A stretch of 59,530 nt of DNA, taken from positions 1-59,530 of the forward strand of contig JAKPQA010000094.1 in assembly GCA_029547025.1 (NCBI GenBank), written 5' to 3'. Position numbers and translations under genes: made by a program. The DNA comes from Armatimonadota bacterium. GTDB taxonomy: Bacteria > Armatimonadota > Zipacnadia > UBA1398 > JAKPQA01. Shown here in pieces: positions 20,272 through 27,518 of this stretch; position 1 is the first letter of the stretch, and the number at the start of each line of letters is the position of its first letter. Below the pieces are notes generated by a model. It searched no databases and had not been told where the DNA came from. It saw nothing but the letters and a program-made list of their open reading frames with translations.

Positions 20272-21165
20272 TCAGCGGCGGCGCCGGAAGCCATGGACCG
20301 CGACGGTCCCGTTCCGGAGCCGCACGGTGATCGCGCCGTCCGTGTCCGTCATCCACACGTCCACACCCGAGGCGAGCAGATCCTCGATGACGTCCCGCCA
20401 TTGCTTGGCCGTGCTCGTGCCCGCCCGGGATACCACCGCCACGCGCGGACCCACGGACTCCAGCAGTTCCGTCGGGTTCGCCCAGGTCTGGCCCTGGGCC
20501 GGTACCTTCAGGACGTCCGCACGGGGCGGTGGGCTGCCCCTGAGTACTCGGATGCCGGCCGACGTCACCGAGTTGAGGATCTCCGCCGATGCCCGCCCGT
20601 GCATCACCCGCACCCCGACCATTGTAGACGTCCGGTCCACCCTCCAGGTGCGAAGCCGAATCTCAGCCCCGCCACCCAAGTGGATGACCTGCCCATCAGC
20701 CAGAACTCCGATCGGTGTCCGTGTGGCACGGCAGAGCAGTGCGACGATGCGGCCATGGGGTGTGGCCCGCAGGTCAGCGGGGGCAAGAACCAGGCCGACC
20801 GGCATCTCGCGCAGCACGCTGGGGATTCCGCCCACATCCCGGGCCCGTGAACCCGTGAGGATCACCGCATCCAGCCGCTTGATGCCGCTCTCCATGAAGT
20901 GGGACAGCAGCGCTCGCGACCGGGACCCGCCCTGGTCAGCGCCGCCGCCGTCAATCAGAACCGCTCGCCGGCCGGCCACCCGAACGACGAGTGCATCGGC
21001 ATCGCCCACCGCCAGAGCGCAGATCTCGGCGCCCCGGGGCCAGGACTGCCAGAGCCCGACCGCGCACGCGGCGCACGCGACCAGCAGCAGTGCCAGTACA
21101 TACGGCCCCAGATTGGTCTCGGGCGCCTCGATGTCATCGGACGCCTCGGCCGGACGGAATGGCAT
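20272..21165 (-). CDS. degenerate ComEC C-terminal-like (metallo-beta-lactamase fold) membrane protein
   Basis: This protein of about 297 residues has one N-terminal membrane helix (YVLALLLVACAACAVGLW) and a region that follows the ComEC C-terminal beta-lactamase domain in order. VGDADALVV stands where VGQGDA is usual, VLIDGGG is kept, and LTGSRARDVGGI stands where SHxxxDHxGG binds metal. LKVPAQGQT replaces LKVGHHGS, and VWMTDTDGAITV matches the usual end. All metal-binding His residues are lost, so hydrolysis is unlikely. It heads the MoxR-DUF58-TgpA operon and is divergent from lexA. The start is the ATG at 21165 or the ATG three codons upstream (21174). It may be a ligand-binding or structural pseudoenzyme. 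Confidence 0.7.
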   Translation of the reverse strand: MPFRPAEASDDIEAPETNLGPYVLALLLVACAACAVGLWQSWPRGAEICALAVGDADALVVRVAGRRAVLIDGGGADQGGSRSRALLSHFMESGIKRLDAVILTGSRARDVGGIPSVLREMPVGLVLAPADLRATPHGRIVALLCRATRTPIGVLADGQVIHLGGGAEIRLRTWRVDRTSTMVGVRVMHGRASAEILNSVTSAGIRVLRGSPPPRADVLKVPAQGQTWANPTELLESVGPRVAVVSRAGTSTAKQWRDVIEDLLASGVDVWMTDTDGAITVRLRNGTVAVHGFRRRR

Positions 21166-21170
21166 AGTGA

Positions 21171-21188
21171 GCATATCCTAGAATATGC
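21171..21188. promoter_or_regulatory. palindrome GCATAT-N6-ATATGC between divergent genes
   Basis: Six-base inverted arms flank CCTAGA and overlap the 5' end of the ComEC-like gene. It is AT-rich against a GC-rich background and sits in the lexA divergent promoter region. It could be an operator or the core promoter of the leftward operon. Confidence 0.4.
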
Positions 21189-21193
21189 GGTGG

Positions 21194-21233
21194 ATTGCCG
21201 CAATGACGGCAAGAAACATCTGTTTGCATGCAA
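21194..21233. promoter_or_regulatory. candidate LexA operators (two TTGC...GCAA inverted repeats)
   Basis: ATTGC-C-GCAAT (21194-21204) and TTGCATGCAA (21224-21233) are two inverted repeats with the same TTGC/GCAA half-sites, about 30 bases apart and upstream of lexA. LexA usually represses its own gene from sites overlapping the promoter, and the second repeat overlaps the presumed -35 region. This motif is not one of the well-known LexA boxes, so the assignment is an inference from position and symmetry. Confidence 0.4.
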
Positions 21234-21251
21234 GCTTCCGTTTGGTATGAT
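21224..21251 (+). promoter_or_regulatory. candidate lexA promoter
   Basis: TATGAT (21246-21251) matches the -10 consensus at five of six positions. It lies 16 bases after a weak -35, TTGCAT (21224-21229). It is 85 bases ahead of the lexA start. Confidence 0.45.
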
Positions 21252-21336
21252 GAAAGTGCGACAACGACCCAGCCAGACCCGGCCCGGCATCCCTGAACCC
21301 ACCACGGGACGTCCCGCCTGGGAGGAGGCATGTGCT

Positions 21337-21954
21337 GTGGGATCATTGACCCGCCGCCAGGAAAGCGTGCTCCAGGCCATCCGAGACCACATCCGGCAAG
21401 AGGGCTACCCCCCGACCGTGCGTGAGATCGGTGAGCGCCTCGGCCTCAGCTCCAGCTGTACCGTCCAGAAGCATCTCGAGGCCCTCATCCGCAAGGGTAT
21501 CATCCGCCGTGACGGCAGCAAGTCACGGACCATCGAGATCGTCGGCGAGCCCGCCCCCCCGCCCCCGATGTCACCCGACGTGGTCTTCGTGCCCCTGGTC
21601 GGCCGTGTGGCGGCGGGCCAGCCCATGACGGCCGTCGAGTACATCGAAGGCTACCTGCCCATCCCTCAGGCGCTGGTGCGGGGCGATGACGTCTTCATGC
21701 TCCGGGTCCACGGCGACAGTATGATCAACGCTGGAATCTACGATGGCGACCTCGTAGTGGTCCGCAGGCAGAACACGGCCGACAATGGCGACATGGTGGT
21801 GGCCATGACCGCCGACGGCGATGCCACCGTCAAGTACTTCCACCGTGAGAACGGCCACTTCCGCCTCCAACCGGCCAACGACGCCATGGAGCCCCTCATC
21901 GTCCCGGACGTTGAGATACTCGGCAAGGCCATTCTCGCCATCCGTCGGCTGTAG
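21337..21954 (+). CDS. lexA: LexA repressor (SOS regulator, self-cleaving)
   Basis: This 205-residue protein has the usual LexA length. The N-terminal winged helix (LTRRQESVLQAIRDHI ... GYPPTVREIGERLGLSS) binds DNA. The autocleavage site Ala93-Gly94 is in GRVAAGQP, with catalytic Ser128 in HGDSMI and Lys166 in DATVKYF. RecA-stimulated cleavage would lift repression of DNA repair genes. The frame is open to 20899. I chose the GTG at 21337 because GGAGGAGG (21321-21328) lies 8 bases upstream and the protein then begins as in other LexA proteins. An ATG at 21329 is in another frame. The GlcF-like gene follows after 53 bases and may be cotranscribed. Confidence 0.95.
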   Translation: MGSLTRRQESVLQAIRDHIRQEGYPPTVREIGERLGLSSSCTVQKHLEALIRKGIIRRDGSKSRTIEIVGEPAPPPPMSPDVVFVPLVGRVAAGQPMTAVEYIEGYLPIPQALVRGDDVFMLRVHGDSMINAGIYDGDLVVVRRQNTADNGDMVVAMTADGDATVKYFHRENGHFRLQPANDAMEPLIVPDVEILGKAILAIRRL

Positions 21955-22007
21955 CGGCCGTCGACCCGAACGCGTCCCACGAACCCGGATCCCAAGGGGC
22001 CTACTTT

Positions 22008-23261
22008 ATGACCCAGTCCGAGTCTCTCCGCGCCGAAGTGGCCAAGTGCAACCGGTGCGGCTACTGCCAGGAGACGTGCCCCGTGTTCGCCGTCACGGGT
22101 GTCGAGTCATCGGTTGCTCGGGGGCGCATCGCCCTGGTGCGCCGTATCCTCGAGGGCCGGGCAGAGCTCTCGGAGGAGATGGACCACCCTCTGTTCGAGT
22201 GCCTTCTGTGTCGCGGCTGCGTGTCGGTCTGCGCGGCCGGCGCAGAGACCGACCGCATCATCGTCGAGTCTCGGGCCGCTTGGCGCCGGCAACACGGCAG
22301 CTCGGCCGCCTGGACGGCGGCGCGCGAGACCCTCCTGGATCGCGGCGCACTGATCCGAGCCGCTCGTGTCGCCTTCAGCGCATCGAGGCTCGGCCTGCCG
22401 CGGCTGGCCCGTGCCACCGGTCTCTTGCGCCTGTTCCCACCCGGCCTTCAGGCGGCGGCCGAGCTCGTGCCCCAGCCGCCCGCGCGCTTTCTCACCGACC
22501 TCTGGCAGGAGCTCGACCTGGTACCGGCGCACGCATCGCGACGCGTCGGCTACTTCGTCTCCTGCGGAATGAACCTGGTCCAGCCCCGGGCCGCCACCGA
22601 CAGCGTCCGCTCCCTGGCGGCTCTGGGATGCGCGGTCGAGCCCCTCGACAACTGCTGCTGTGGCCTGCCCGCCTATGTCAGCGGCGAGACCGGCACTGCG
22701 CGGCTCGCCGCCGAGCGTAACCTCCTCGCCATCGAGGAACGGCCCGGCCTCGATGCCGTGGTGACCGACTGCGCGAGCTGCAGCTCGCACCTCAGGCGCA
22801 TGCCCGAGCTCGTCTCGCCCGATCTGCGTGAGCGGGCCGAGCGAGTGGCCGCCCGCGTCCTGGACTACACCCAGATCGTGGGCCAAGCCAGTTGGCCGAC
22901 GGCACTCCGCCCCGTGGCCCGGCGGGTAACTTTCCACGACCCCTGCCATCTGGCCCGGCACCAGGACCTGGCGCAGTGGCCCCGGACCATCCTGCGCGTG
23001 ATCCCGGGCCTCGACTATGTCGAACTGCCCGAGGCCGACTGGTGCTGCGGCGGCGCTGGGACATACAGCGCCGCCCACGCCGAAGTGGCCGGAAGCATCC
23101 TGGCTCGCAAGTGGGGCCATGTGCAGTCCACCGATGCGGACACCGTGGTCACCGCATGCCCGTCCTGTATGATCCAGCTCGAGTACGGCGCTCGGCGGGC
23201 CGGGTCCCGAATCCGGGTCAGGCACATCTCCTCGGTCGTCGCCGAAGCCCTCGGGTGCTGA
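22008..23261 (+). CDS. GlcF-like (Fe-S)-binding oxidoreductase subunit
   Basis: This 417-residue protein has two N-terminal 4Fe-4S motifs, CNRCGYCQETCP and CLLCRGCVSVC; the second lacks the usual final Pro. Two CCG-type cysteine-rich domains follow (DNCCCGLPAYVSGE; HDPCHLARH ... DWCCGGAGTYS). This is the layout of glycolate oxidase subunit GlcF and related LldE/heterodisulfide reductase B-like proteins, which pass electrons from a flavin dehydrogenase. No FAD-binding GlcD/GlcE subunit is next to it, so either the partner is elsewhere or it serves another dehydrogenase. The start is the ATG at 22008 with AAGGGG upstream. Confidence 0.85.
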   Translation: MTQSESLRAEVAKCNRCGYCQETCPVFAVTGVESSVARGRIALVRRILEGRAELSEEMDHPLFECLLCRGCVSVCAAGAETDRIIVESRAAWRRQHGSSAAWTAARETLLDRGALIRAARVAFSASRLGLPRLARATGLLRLFPPGLQAAAELVPQPPARFLTDLWQELDLVPAHASRRVGYFVSCGMNLVQPRAATDSVRSLAALGCAVEPLDNCCCGLPAYVSGETGTARLAAERNLLAIEERPGLDAVVTDCASCSSHLRRMPELVSPDLRERAERVAARVLDYTQIVGQASWPTALRPVARRVTFHDPCHLARHQDLAQWPRTILRVIPGLDYVELPEADWCCGGAGTYSAAHAEVAGSILARKWGHVQSTDADTVVTACPSCMIQLEYGARRAGSRIRVRHISSVVAEALGC

Positions 23262-23277
23262 CGGCTTCCGGTGCATC

Positions 23278-23306
23278 TTGACATCCAGACTGTGCGCGCA
23301 TACCCT
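23278..23306 (+). promoter_or_regulatory. promoter for the 3D/G5 - rsmA - ispE run
   Basis: A perfect -35 TTGACA (23278-23283) is followed by a 17-base spacer and TACCCT (23301-23306), a weak -10 keeping the TA...T pattern. Transcription would start about 30 bases before the next gene. Confidence 0.5.
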
Positions 23307-23343
23307 TGCGCCGCTGGGGTGATATCCCCCGGGAGGCTATGCG

Positions 23344-24168
23344 ATGCGCCGAGCCCCGCGAGGGCTGCCCGGGCTGTGCGCGCTGGCTTCGGCTCTGGTC
23401 TGCGCCTCATGCTGGCTGCAGGCGGCGGAGGGCCCTGGTGGGTTCGCCGCCGTCACCGTCCGCGCCGACGGGCGGCATCTCCGCACATCCGTGCCGGCCG
23501 ATGCCACTATCGGCGACGCCCTCCGCGCCATCAATGTCGCCGTGGGGCCATGCGACCGCGTCAAGCCTCGAGTCGGCACCCGCGTTCACGATGGCCTCTG
23601 CATCGCTGTGTTCCGGGTCCGCGTGCAGGACTCGGTCGAACAGGTCACCGTGCCCTATGTCGTCGAGATTCGTGAAGACCGGAGCCTGCCGAGCGGCCGG
23701 GTCCGCCTCGAAGACGGCAGTTGGTGCGACGGCCTGGTCCGCCGTACGACCCGAACCTACTTCCTCGATGACGGCACCACCGAGCGGTTCATTGTGTCCG
23801 AGGAAGCCCTCCGGCCCATGAAGCCGAAGGTGATCGTTGTCGGCTGCAAGGGCGGGTCACCGTCACGGGCCAGCGCCCTGCCGGGACGCGAGATCGAGTT
23901 CGAGGTCACCGCCTATGCGCCCAATGCACCCGACGGTAGCTCCACCGGCCGCACGTCCCTCGGGCTGCCGGCGGGCCGCGGCGTCGTGGCGGTCGACCCG
24001 AGTGTGGTCCCCTACGGCACCCGTATGTGGATCGAGGGCTACGGCTGGGCGGTGGCCGGTGATACCGGTGGCGCCATCAAGGGCCGGAAGATCGACCTGT
24101 GTTTCGACGACTACGGCTATGCGGCCCGGTTCGGCACGAGAACCGTGACCGTGCGCTTCTTCGAGTAG
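23344..24168 (+). CDS. YabE-like secreted protein (DUF348-G5-3D domains)
   Basis: This 274-residue protein has a signal peptide (GLCALASALVCASCWLQA). A DUF348-like N-terminal domain (TVRADGRHLRTSVPADATIGDAL) and a G5-like middle region follow. The C-terminal 3D domain carries VTAYAPN and the catalytic Asp cluster in VAVDPSVVPYGTRMWIEGYG, VAGDTGGAIKG and IDLCFDDY. 3D domains occur in lytic transglycosylases such as MltA and in resuscitation-promoting YabE-type proteins that remodel peptidoglycan. GGGAGG (23331-23336) lies 7 bases before the ATG at 23344. It precedes rsmA by 12 bases, as yabE lies close upstream of ksgA in Bacillus. Confidence 0.85.
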   Translation: MRRAPRGLPGLCALASALVCASCWLQAAEGPGGFAAVTVRADGRHLRTSVPADATIGDALRAINVAVGPCDRVKPRVGTRVHDGLCIAVFRVRVQDSVEQVTVPYVVEIREDRSLPSGRVRLEDGSWCDGLVRRTTRTYFLDDGTTERFIVSEEALRPMKPKVIVVGCKGGSPSRASALPGREIEFEVTAYAPNAPDGSSTGRTSLGLPAGRGVVAVDPSVVPYGTRMWIEGYGWAVAGDTGGAIKGRKIDLCFDDYGYAARFGTRTVTVRFFE

Positions 24169-24180
24169 CCGGGTGCCCAC

Positions 24181-25059
24181 GTGACGCGCCCCCCCGAGCC
24201 TCGTCATGATGCCATCCAGCTCCGCACCGCCGCCCCTGCGCCGCCCAAGAGGTCGCTCTCCCAGAACTTCCTCGTCGACCGCAACACGGCCACGGCCATC
24301 GTGACCGCCGCGGCGATCCAGCCGAGCGAGTCCGTTCTCGAGATCGGTCCCGGCCGCGGGGCCCTGACCTTCGGGCTGGCGGAAGCCGCCGCGCGACTGG
24401 TGGCCGTCGAGCGCGACGACGCCCTCGCCCCATGGCTGGCCGAGCAGCTTGCCTCCCATGGCGACCGCGTTCGCATCATCCACGCCGATGTGCTCGAAGC
24501 CGACCTGGCAGCTCTTCTCGCGCCTCCGGGGCCTTGGGTGGTGGTCGGGAACCTTCCATATGCCATCACCACGCCCATTCTGCTGAAGCTGCTCCAGCAT
24601 GCACGGCGCTTCGATCGGGCCATCGTCATGGTCCAGCGCGAGGTCGCCCAACGCTGGTGTGCGGGGCCCGGCTCCCGAACCTACGGCGCCATCACCGTGT
24701 GGTGCCAGTACCATTGCTCATGCCGCGTGCTCCGAAAGGTGCGCCCCTCCTGCTTCCGGCCGTCGCCTTCGGTCGAGTCCGCGCTCGTCGAGCTTCGGCC
24801 GCACTCCGACGCCCTTCCCCGCGCCCGGGACGAAACGCTGCTGCAGCAGGTGACCCGGGCCGCCTTCGGCCAGCGGCGCAAGCGGGCCGTCACATCCCTG
24901 GCCGCTTGCCGGGTTCTTCCTCTGGCCCGGGAGGAATGGGAGGCCCTCTTCCGCGAATGCGGCATTGACGAGAGGTCCAGAGCCGAGGACATTTCGGTGT
25001 CACAGTACGTTGCGCTGAGCGACGCGGCGGGCCGAGCACGGGGGGCGAGTGGGCCATGA
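24181..25059 (+). CDS. rsmA: 16S rRNA dimethyladenosine transferase RsmA/KsgA
   Basis: This 292-residue protein has the family start motif SLSQNFLVD, the SAM-binding loop VLEIGPGRGALT and the catalytic GNLPYAITTPIL. It dimethylates the two adjacent adenines near the 3' end of 16S rRNA during 30S maturation. The start is the GTG at 24181, giving an unusual 20-residue Pro-rich N-terminal extension before the core. Its stop overlaps the ispE start by 4 bases (ATGA at 25056-25059), indicating coupling. A second Trp/Cys-rich stretch (TVWCQYHCSCRVL) is typical of this family's substrate lip. Confidence 0.93.
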   Translation: MTRPPEPRHDAIQLRTAAPAPPKRSLSQNFLVDRNTATAIVTAAAIQPSESVLEIGPGRGALTFGLAEAAARLVAVERDDALAPWLAEQLASHGDRVRIIHADVLEADLAALLAPPGPWVVVGNLPYAITTPILLKLLQHARRFDRAIVMVQREVAQRWCAGPGSRTYGAITVWCQYHCSCRVLRKVRPSCFRPSPSVESALVELRPHSDALPRARDETLLQQVTRAAFGQRRKRAVTSLAACRVLPLAREEWEALFRECGIDERSRAEDISVSQYVALSDAAGRARGASGP

Positions 25060-25925
25060 GGGACTCGGTTCGGCTGCGATCCCCCGCCAAGGTCAACCTC
25101 TACCTCGACGTCCACTCAGGAAGGCGTGACGACGGATACCACAGCCTGTGTACCCTGGTCCAGGCCGTTGGGCTGTTCGACCAGGTGGAGATCCGCCGCC
25201 GGCCCCACGGCATCCGTGTGCGGACGGACGCGCCCGATGTCCCCGCCGATGGCACGAACCTCGCCGCCCGCGCCGCGGCCGCGTTCCTGGCGGCCTGTGA
25301 CGTGGATGAGGGGGTCGACATCTGCTTGCTGAAGGCGATCCCCGCGCGGGCCGGGTTGGGTGGCGGGAGCTCGAACGCCGCCGCCACACTGGTGGGCTGC
25401 CGCGAGCTATTCGGCCTCGACGTGACCGACGCAGAGTTGTGCCGCCTCGCGGCCGGCCTGGGAGCCGACGTGCCGTTCTTCGTCCGCGGGGGCACACAGG
25501 TGGGCCACAGCCGCGGCGAGATACTCGAGGCCGTCGAGCCGCCGCTGGTGGGTTGGGTCGTCATCGCCAAGGGCTCCGAGGGTGCATCGACACCGGACGT
25601 CTATGCCGAGTTCGACCGGGCTCCCGAGCGCGCACCGATGACCATCGATGTGGCGCTGGAACGGATCCGGCAGCGACAGTGGAGTGCCCTGTGGAACGGG
25701 TTGCAGGGCGCGGCCCTGCGCGTGGCGCCGGCCATCCGGGAGACGCGGGCCCGGCTGGCTGAGGTCTCCCTCGGGCCCGTCGTCGTGGCCGGATCCGGCT
25801 CCAGCGTGTTCGCGGTCTTCTCGGACGCCGCCTCGGCTCAGGCGGCGTGCGCTCGCGTGGCTCCGGCAGTGGCGTTTTCCCGCGCGTGCCCGATGATTCC
25901 CCGGGGGGTGGAAGTCGTTGGCTAG
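25056..25925 (+). CDS. ispE: 4-diphosphocytidyl-2-C-methyl-D-erythritol kinase IspE
   Basis: This 289-residue GHMP kinase phosphorylates CDP-ME in the MEP pathway for isoprenoid precursors. The substrate motif is SPAKVNLYLDV ... DDGYHSL, and the ATP loop is PARAGLGGGSSNAAATL. ADVPFFVRGG and the C-terminal VVVAGSGSSVFAVF (usually SGSGS.VF) complete the family signature. It starts inside rsmA (ATGA overlap) and its stop overlaps the TTG start of the next gene, so the run is translationally coupled. Confidence 0.95.
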   Translation: MRDSVRLRSPAKVNLYLDVHSGRRDDGYHSLCTLVQAVGLFDQVEIRRRPHGIRVRTDAPDVPADGTNLAARAAAAFLAACDVDEGVDICLLKAIPARAGLGGGSSNAAATLVGCRELFGLDVTDAELCRLAAGLGADVPFFVRGGTQVGHSRGEILEAVEPPLVGWVVIAKGSEGASTPDVYAEFDRAPERAPMTIDVALERIRQRQWSALWNGLQGAALRVAPAIRETRARLAEVSLGPVVVAGSGSSVFAVFSDAASAQAACARVAPAVAFSRACPMIPRGVEVVG

Positions 25926-26721
25926 CCCACGAGTGGGCGCGGTGTTGCTCGCCGGGGGTCGTGCATCGGCCGGCCTGGCGGCGGCCGGAGGCTCTGAGAA
26001 CAAGGCACTGGCCGACATCCATGGTTGGCCCATGGTCCGCTACGTGTGGGAGGCTCTGGCCCGAGCCGAGACCGTGGCCCACCGGGTGCTGGTCTCCGAT
26101 GAGCGGGTCCGACAGGCCTTGGGCGTCCGCGAGGGCGAGTGGTGCCCCTGCAGCGGTGGTCCAGTCGACAATATCGTGTCCGGTGCCGAGGCCCTGCCCG
26201 ACACGGTCACCCACGTGCTCATCGTCAGCTGCGATACCCCTCTGGTCCGTCCTGCCGACCTCGACGGGTTCGTCGGGGCTTCTCTTGACCTCGGTGTGTC
26301 GCTCTGCTATTCTGTCCTGGATCAGCGTACCTGTACCGGCGCCTTCGCGGGTGTCCGGAAGACATGGGTGCGCGTCCGGGAAGGCACCCTGGCCGGCGGC
26401 AACCTCGCGTTGGTGAGCCGGCCTTTTCTGGTCGACCATCAGGACCGCGTCCGTCAGGCATTTGAGCTGCGCAAGAGCCCGTTCGCCCTCGCGATGCGCC
26501 TCGGGATTACCTTCGTGCTCAGCGTGGTCCTCGGGCGGTTCCTCCCGATCCGTGTGGGGATCGCGGTGGTGGAACAGCGGGCTCAACGCCTCTTGGGGTG
26601 TGATGTCAAAGCTCTGGTACTGCCGTCACCGGAGCCGGGCATCGATGTGGATAAGCCGGAGGATCTCGAGTTCGTCCGAGGCCTTCTGGAGCCGCGCCCA
26701 CCGGGCGCCACTGGGGCGTAG
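25918..26721 (+). CDS. MobA-like nucleotidyltransferase
   Basis: This 267-residue protein begins GAVLLAGG, as in the MobA/GlmU nucleotidyltransferase fold. The metal-binding step appears as SCDTPLVRP, and the end GIDVDKPEDLEFV matches the family's 'vDTPEDl' close. The usual RMG..K after LAGG is altered to SENKAL, so nucleotide specificity is unclear. It starts at TTG 25918 inside ispE, behind a GGGGGGTGGAAG ribosome binding site. In the position where Bacillus carries glmU, it may be a distant equivalent. Its last 10 bases, including the TAG stop, are also the first 10 bases of tRNA-Gln. Confidence 0.75.
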   Translation: MASPRVGAVLLAGGRASAGLAAAGGSENKALADIHGWPMVRYVWEALARAETVAHRVLVSDERVRQALGVREGEWCPCSGGPVDNIVSGAEALPDTVTHVLIVSCDTPLVRPADLDGFVGASLDLGVSLCYSVLDQRTCTGAFAGVRKTWVRVREGTLAGGNLALVSRPFLVDHQDRVRQAFELRKSPFALAMRLGITFVLSVVLGRFLPIRVGIAVVEQRAQRLLGCDVKALVLPSPEPGIDVDKPEDLEFVRGLLEPRPPGATGA

Positions 26722-26783
26722 CCAAGCGGCAAGGCACCAGATTTTGGATCTGGCAATCGGAGGTTCGAATCCTCCCGCCCCAG
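26712..26783 (+). tRNA. tRNA-Gln (UUG anticodon)
   Basis: This 72-nt cloverleaf has acceptor stem TGGGGCG (26712-26718) pairing with CGCCCCA (26776-26782), with discriminator G. The D-arm is GCC/GGC, and the anticodon stem CCAGA/TCTGG has loop TTTTGGA, giving anticodon TTG. The T-arm is GGAGG-TTCGAAT-CCTCC. CCA is not encoded. The 5' acceptor strand overlaps the end of the upstream coding gene, so the tRNA must be cut from a transcript shared with that gene. L25 follows 114 bases later. Confidence 0.95.
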
Positions 26784-26897
26784 CCCGATCACTGTGGTAG
26801 TATGGCAGCCCGGTTCCGGGTGCAGGCAGAGCACGGGCCATGGGGGTGCGTCTGCCGCCGGCGAGGGCGCCGTCGAGAAATGGAGAGAGAGCACATC

Positions 26898-27509
26898 ATG
26901 GATCCCGTTGCGCTGGTTGCGACTCCGCGTTCAGAGCAGGGCAAGGGGCCGTGCCGGCGCCTTCGACAGCAGGGCCTGGTCCCCGCCATTCTCTATGGCC
27001 TCGGCCAAGAGCCCGTGCCCCTCGCGGTCGATGAGAAGGTCTTCGGCGACATCGTCCGAAAGCGTGGCACCAACCTCTTCATCAACCTCGAAGTCGGTGC
27101 CATTGTCCAGCCCGTCATGGTCCAAAGCGTCCATCGGCACCCGGTGACCTTGCGGCCATACAGCATCGACTTCCTTCGCATCGATATCACCAAGCCCGTG
27201 CACACCAAGTGCGAGATCCATCTGGTGGGCACTCCAAAGGCCATGGGTGTGCGTGACTCCATCCGCCAGCTCATGCCGACGATCGAGATGGACGTGCTTC
27301 CCACCGAGGCCACGGATCGCATCGAGCTCGACATCACCAACTTGACCGTGGGTGATCCCATCACCGTGGCCTCGCTGCCCCTCCCGCCGAGCGCGAAGCC
27401 GCGCGCCGACCTGAGCGCCCCCGTGGTGGTGCTCCACGGTGCCATGGCCGAGGCCCCCGCGGTGCCTGTGGCGGAGGGGGCCGCGGTCGCTTCCGAGTCG
27501 CAGTCGTGA
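26898..27509 (+). CDS. rplY: 50S ribosomal protein L25/general stress protein Ctc
   Basis: This 203-residue protein has the L25 5S rRNA-binding domain (VALVATPRSEQGKGPCRRLR, LVPAILYG) and the C-terminal TL5/Ctc beta domain (VHTKCEIHLVGTPKAMGV ... DRIELDITNLTVGDPI). The long form is the Ctc type found outside gamma-proteobacteria. I chose the ATG at 26898 with GGAGAGAGAG upstream; the ATG at 26880 would add six residues. It follows tRNA-Gln and precedes smpB by 9 bases. The order ispE, tRNA-Gln, L25 recalls the ispE-tRNA-prs-rplY order of some proteobacteria, with prs missing. Confidence 0.93.
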   Translation: MDPVALVATPRSEQGKGPCRRLRQQGLVPAILYGLGQEPVPLAVDEKVFGDIVRKRGTNLFINLEVGAIVQPVMVQSVHRHPVTLRPYSIDFLRIDITKPVHTKCEIHLVGTPKAMGVRDSIRQLMPTIEMDVLPTEATDRIELDITNLTVGDPITVASLPLPPSAKPRADLSAPVVVLHGAMAEAPAVPVAEGAAVASESQS

Positions 27510-27518
27510 TGATGGGCC

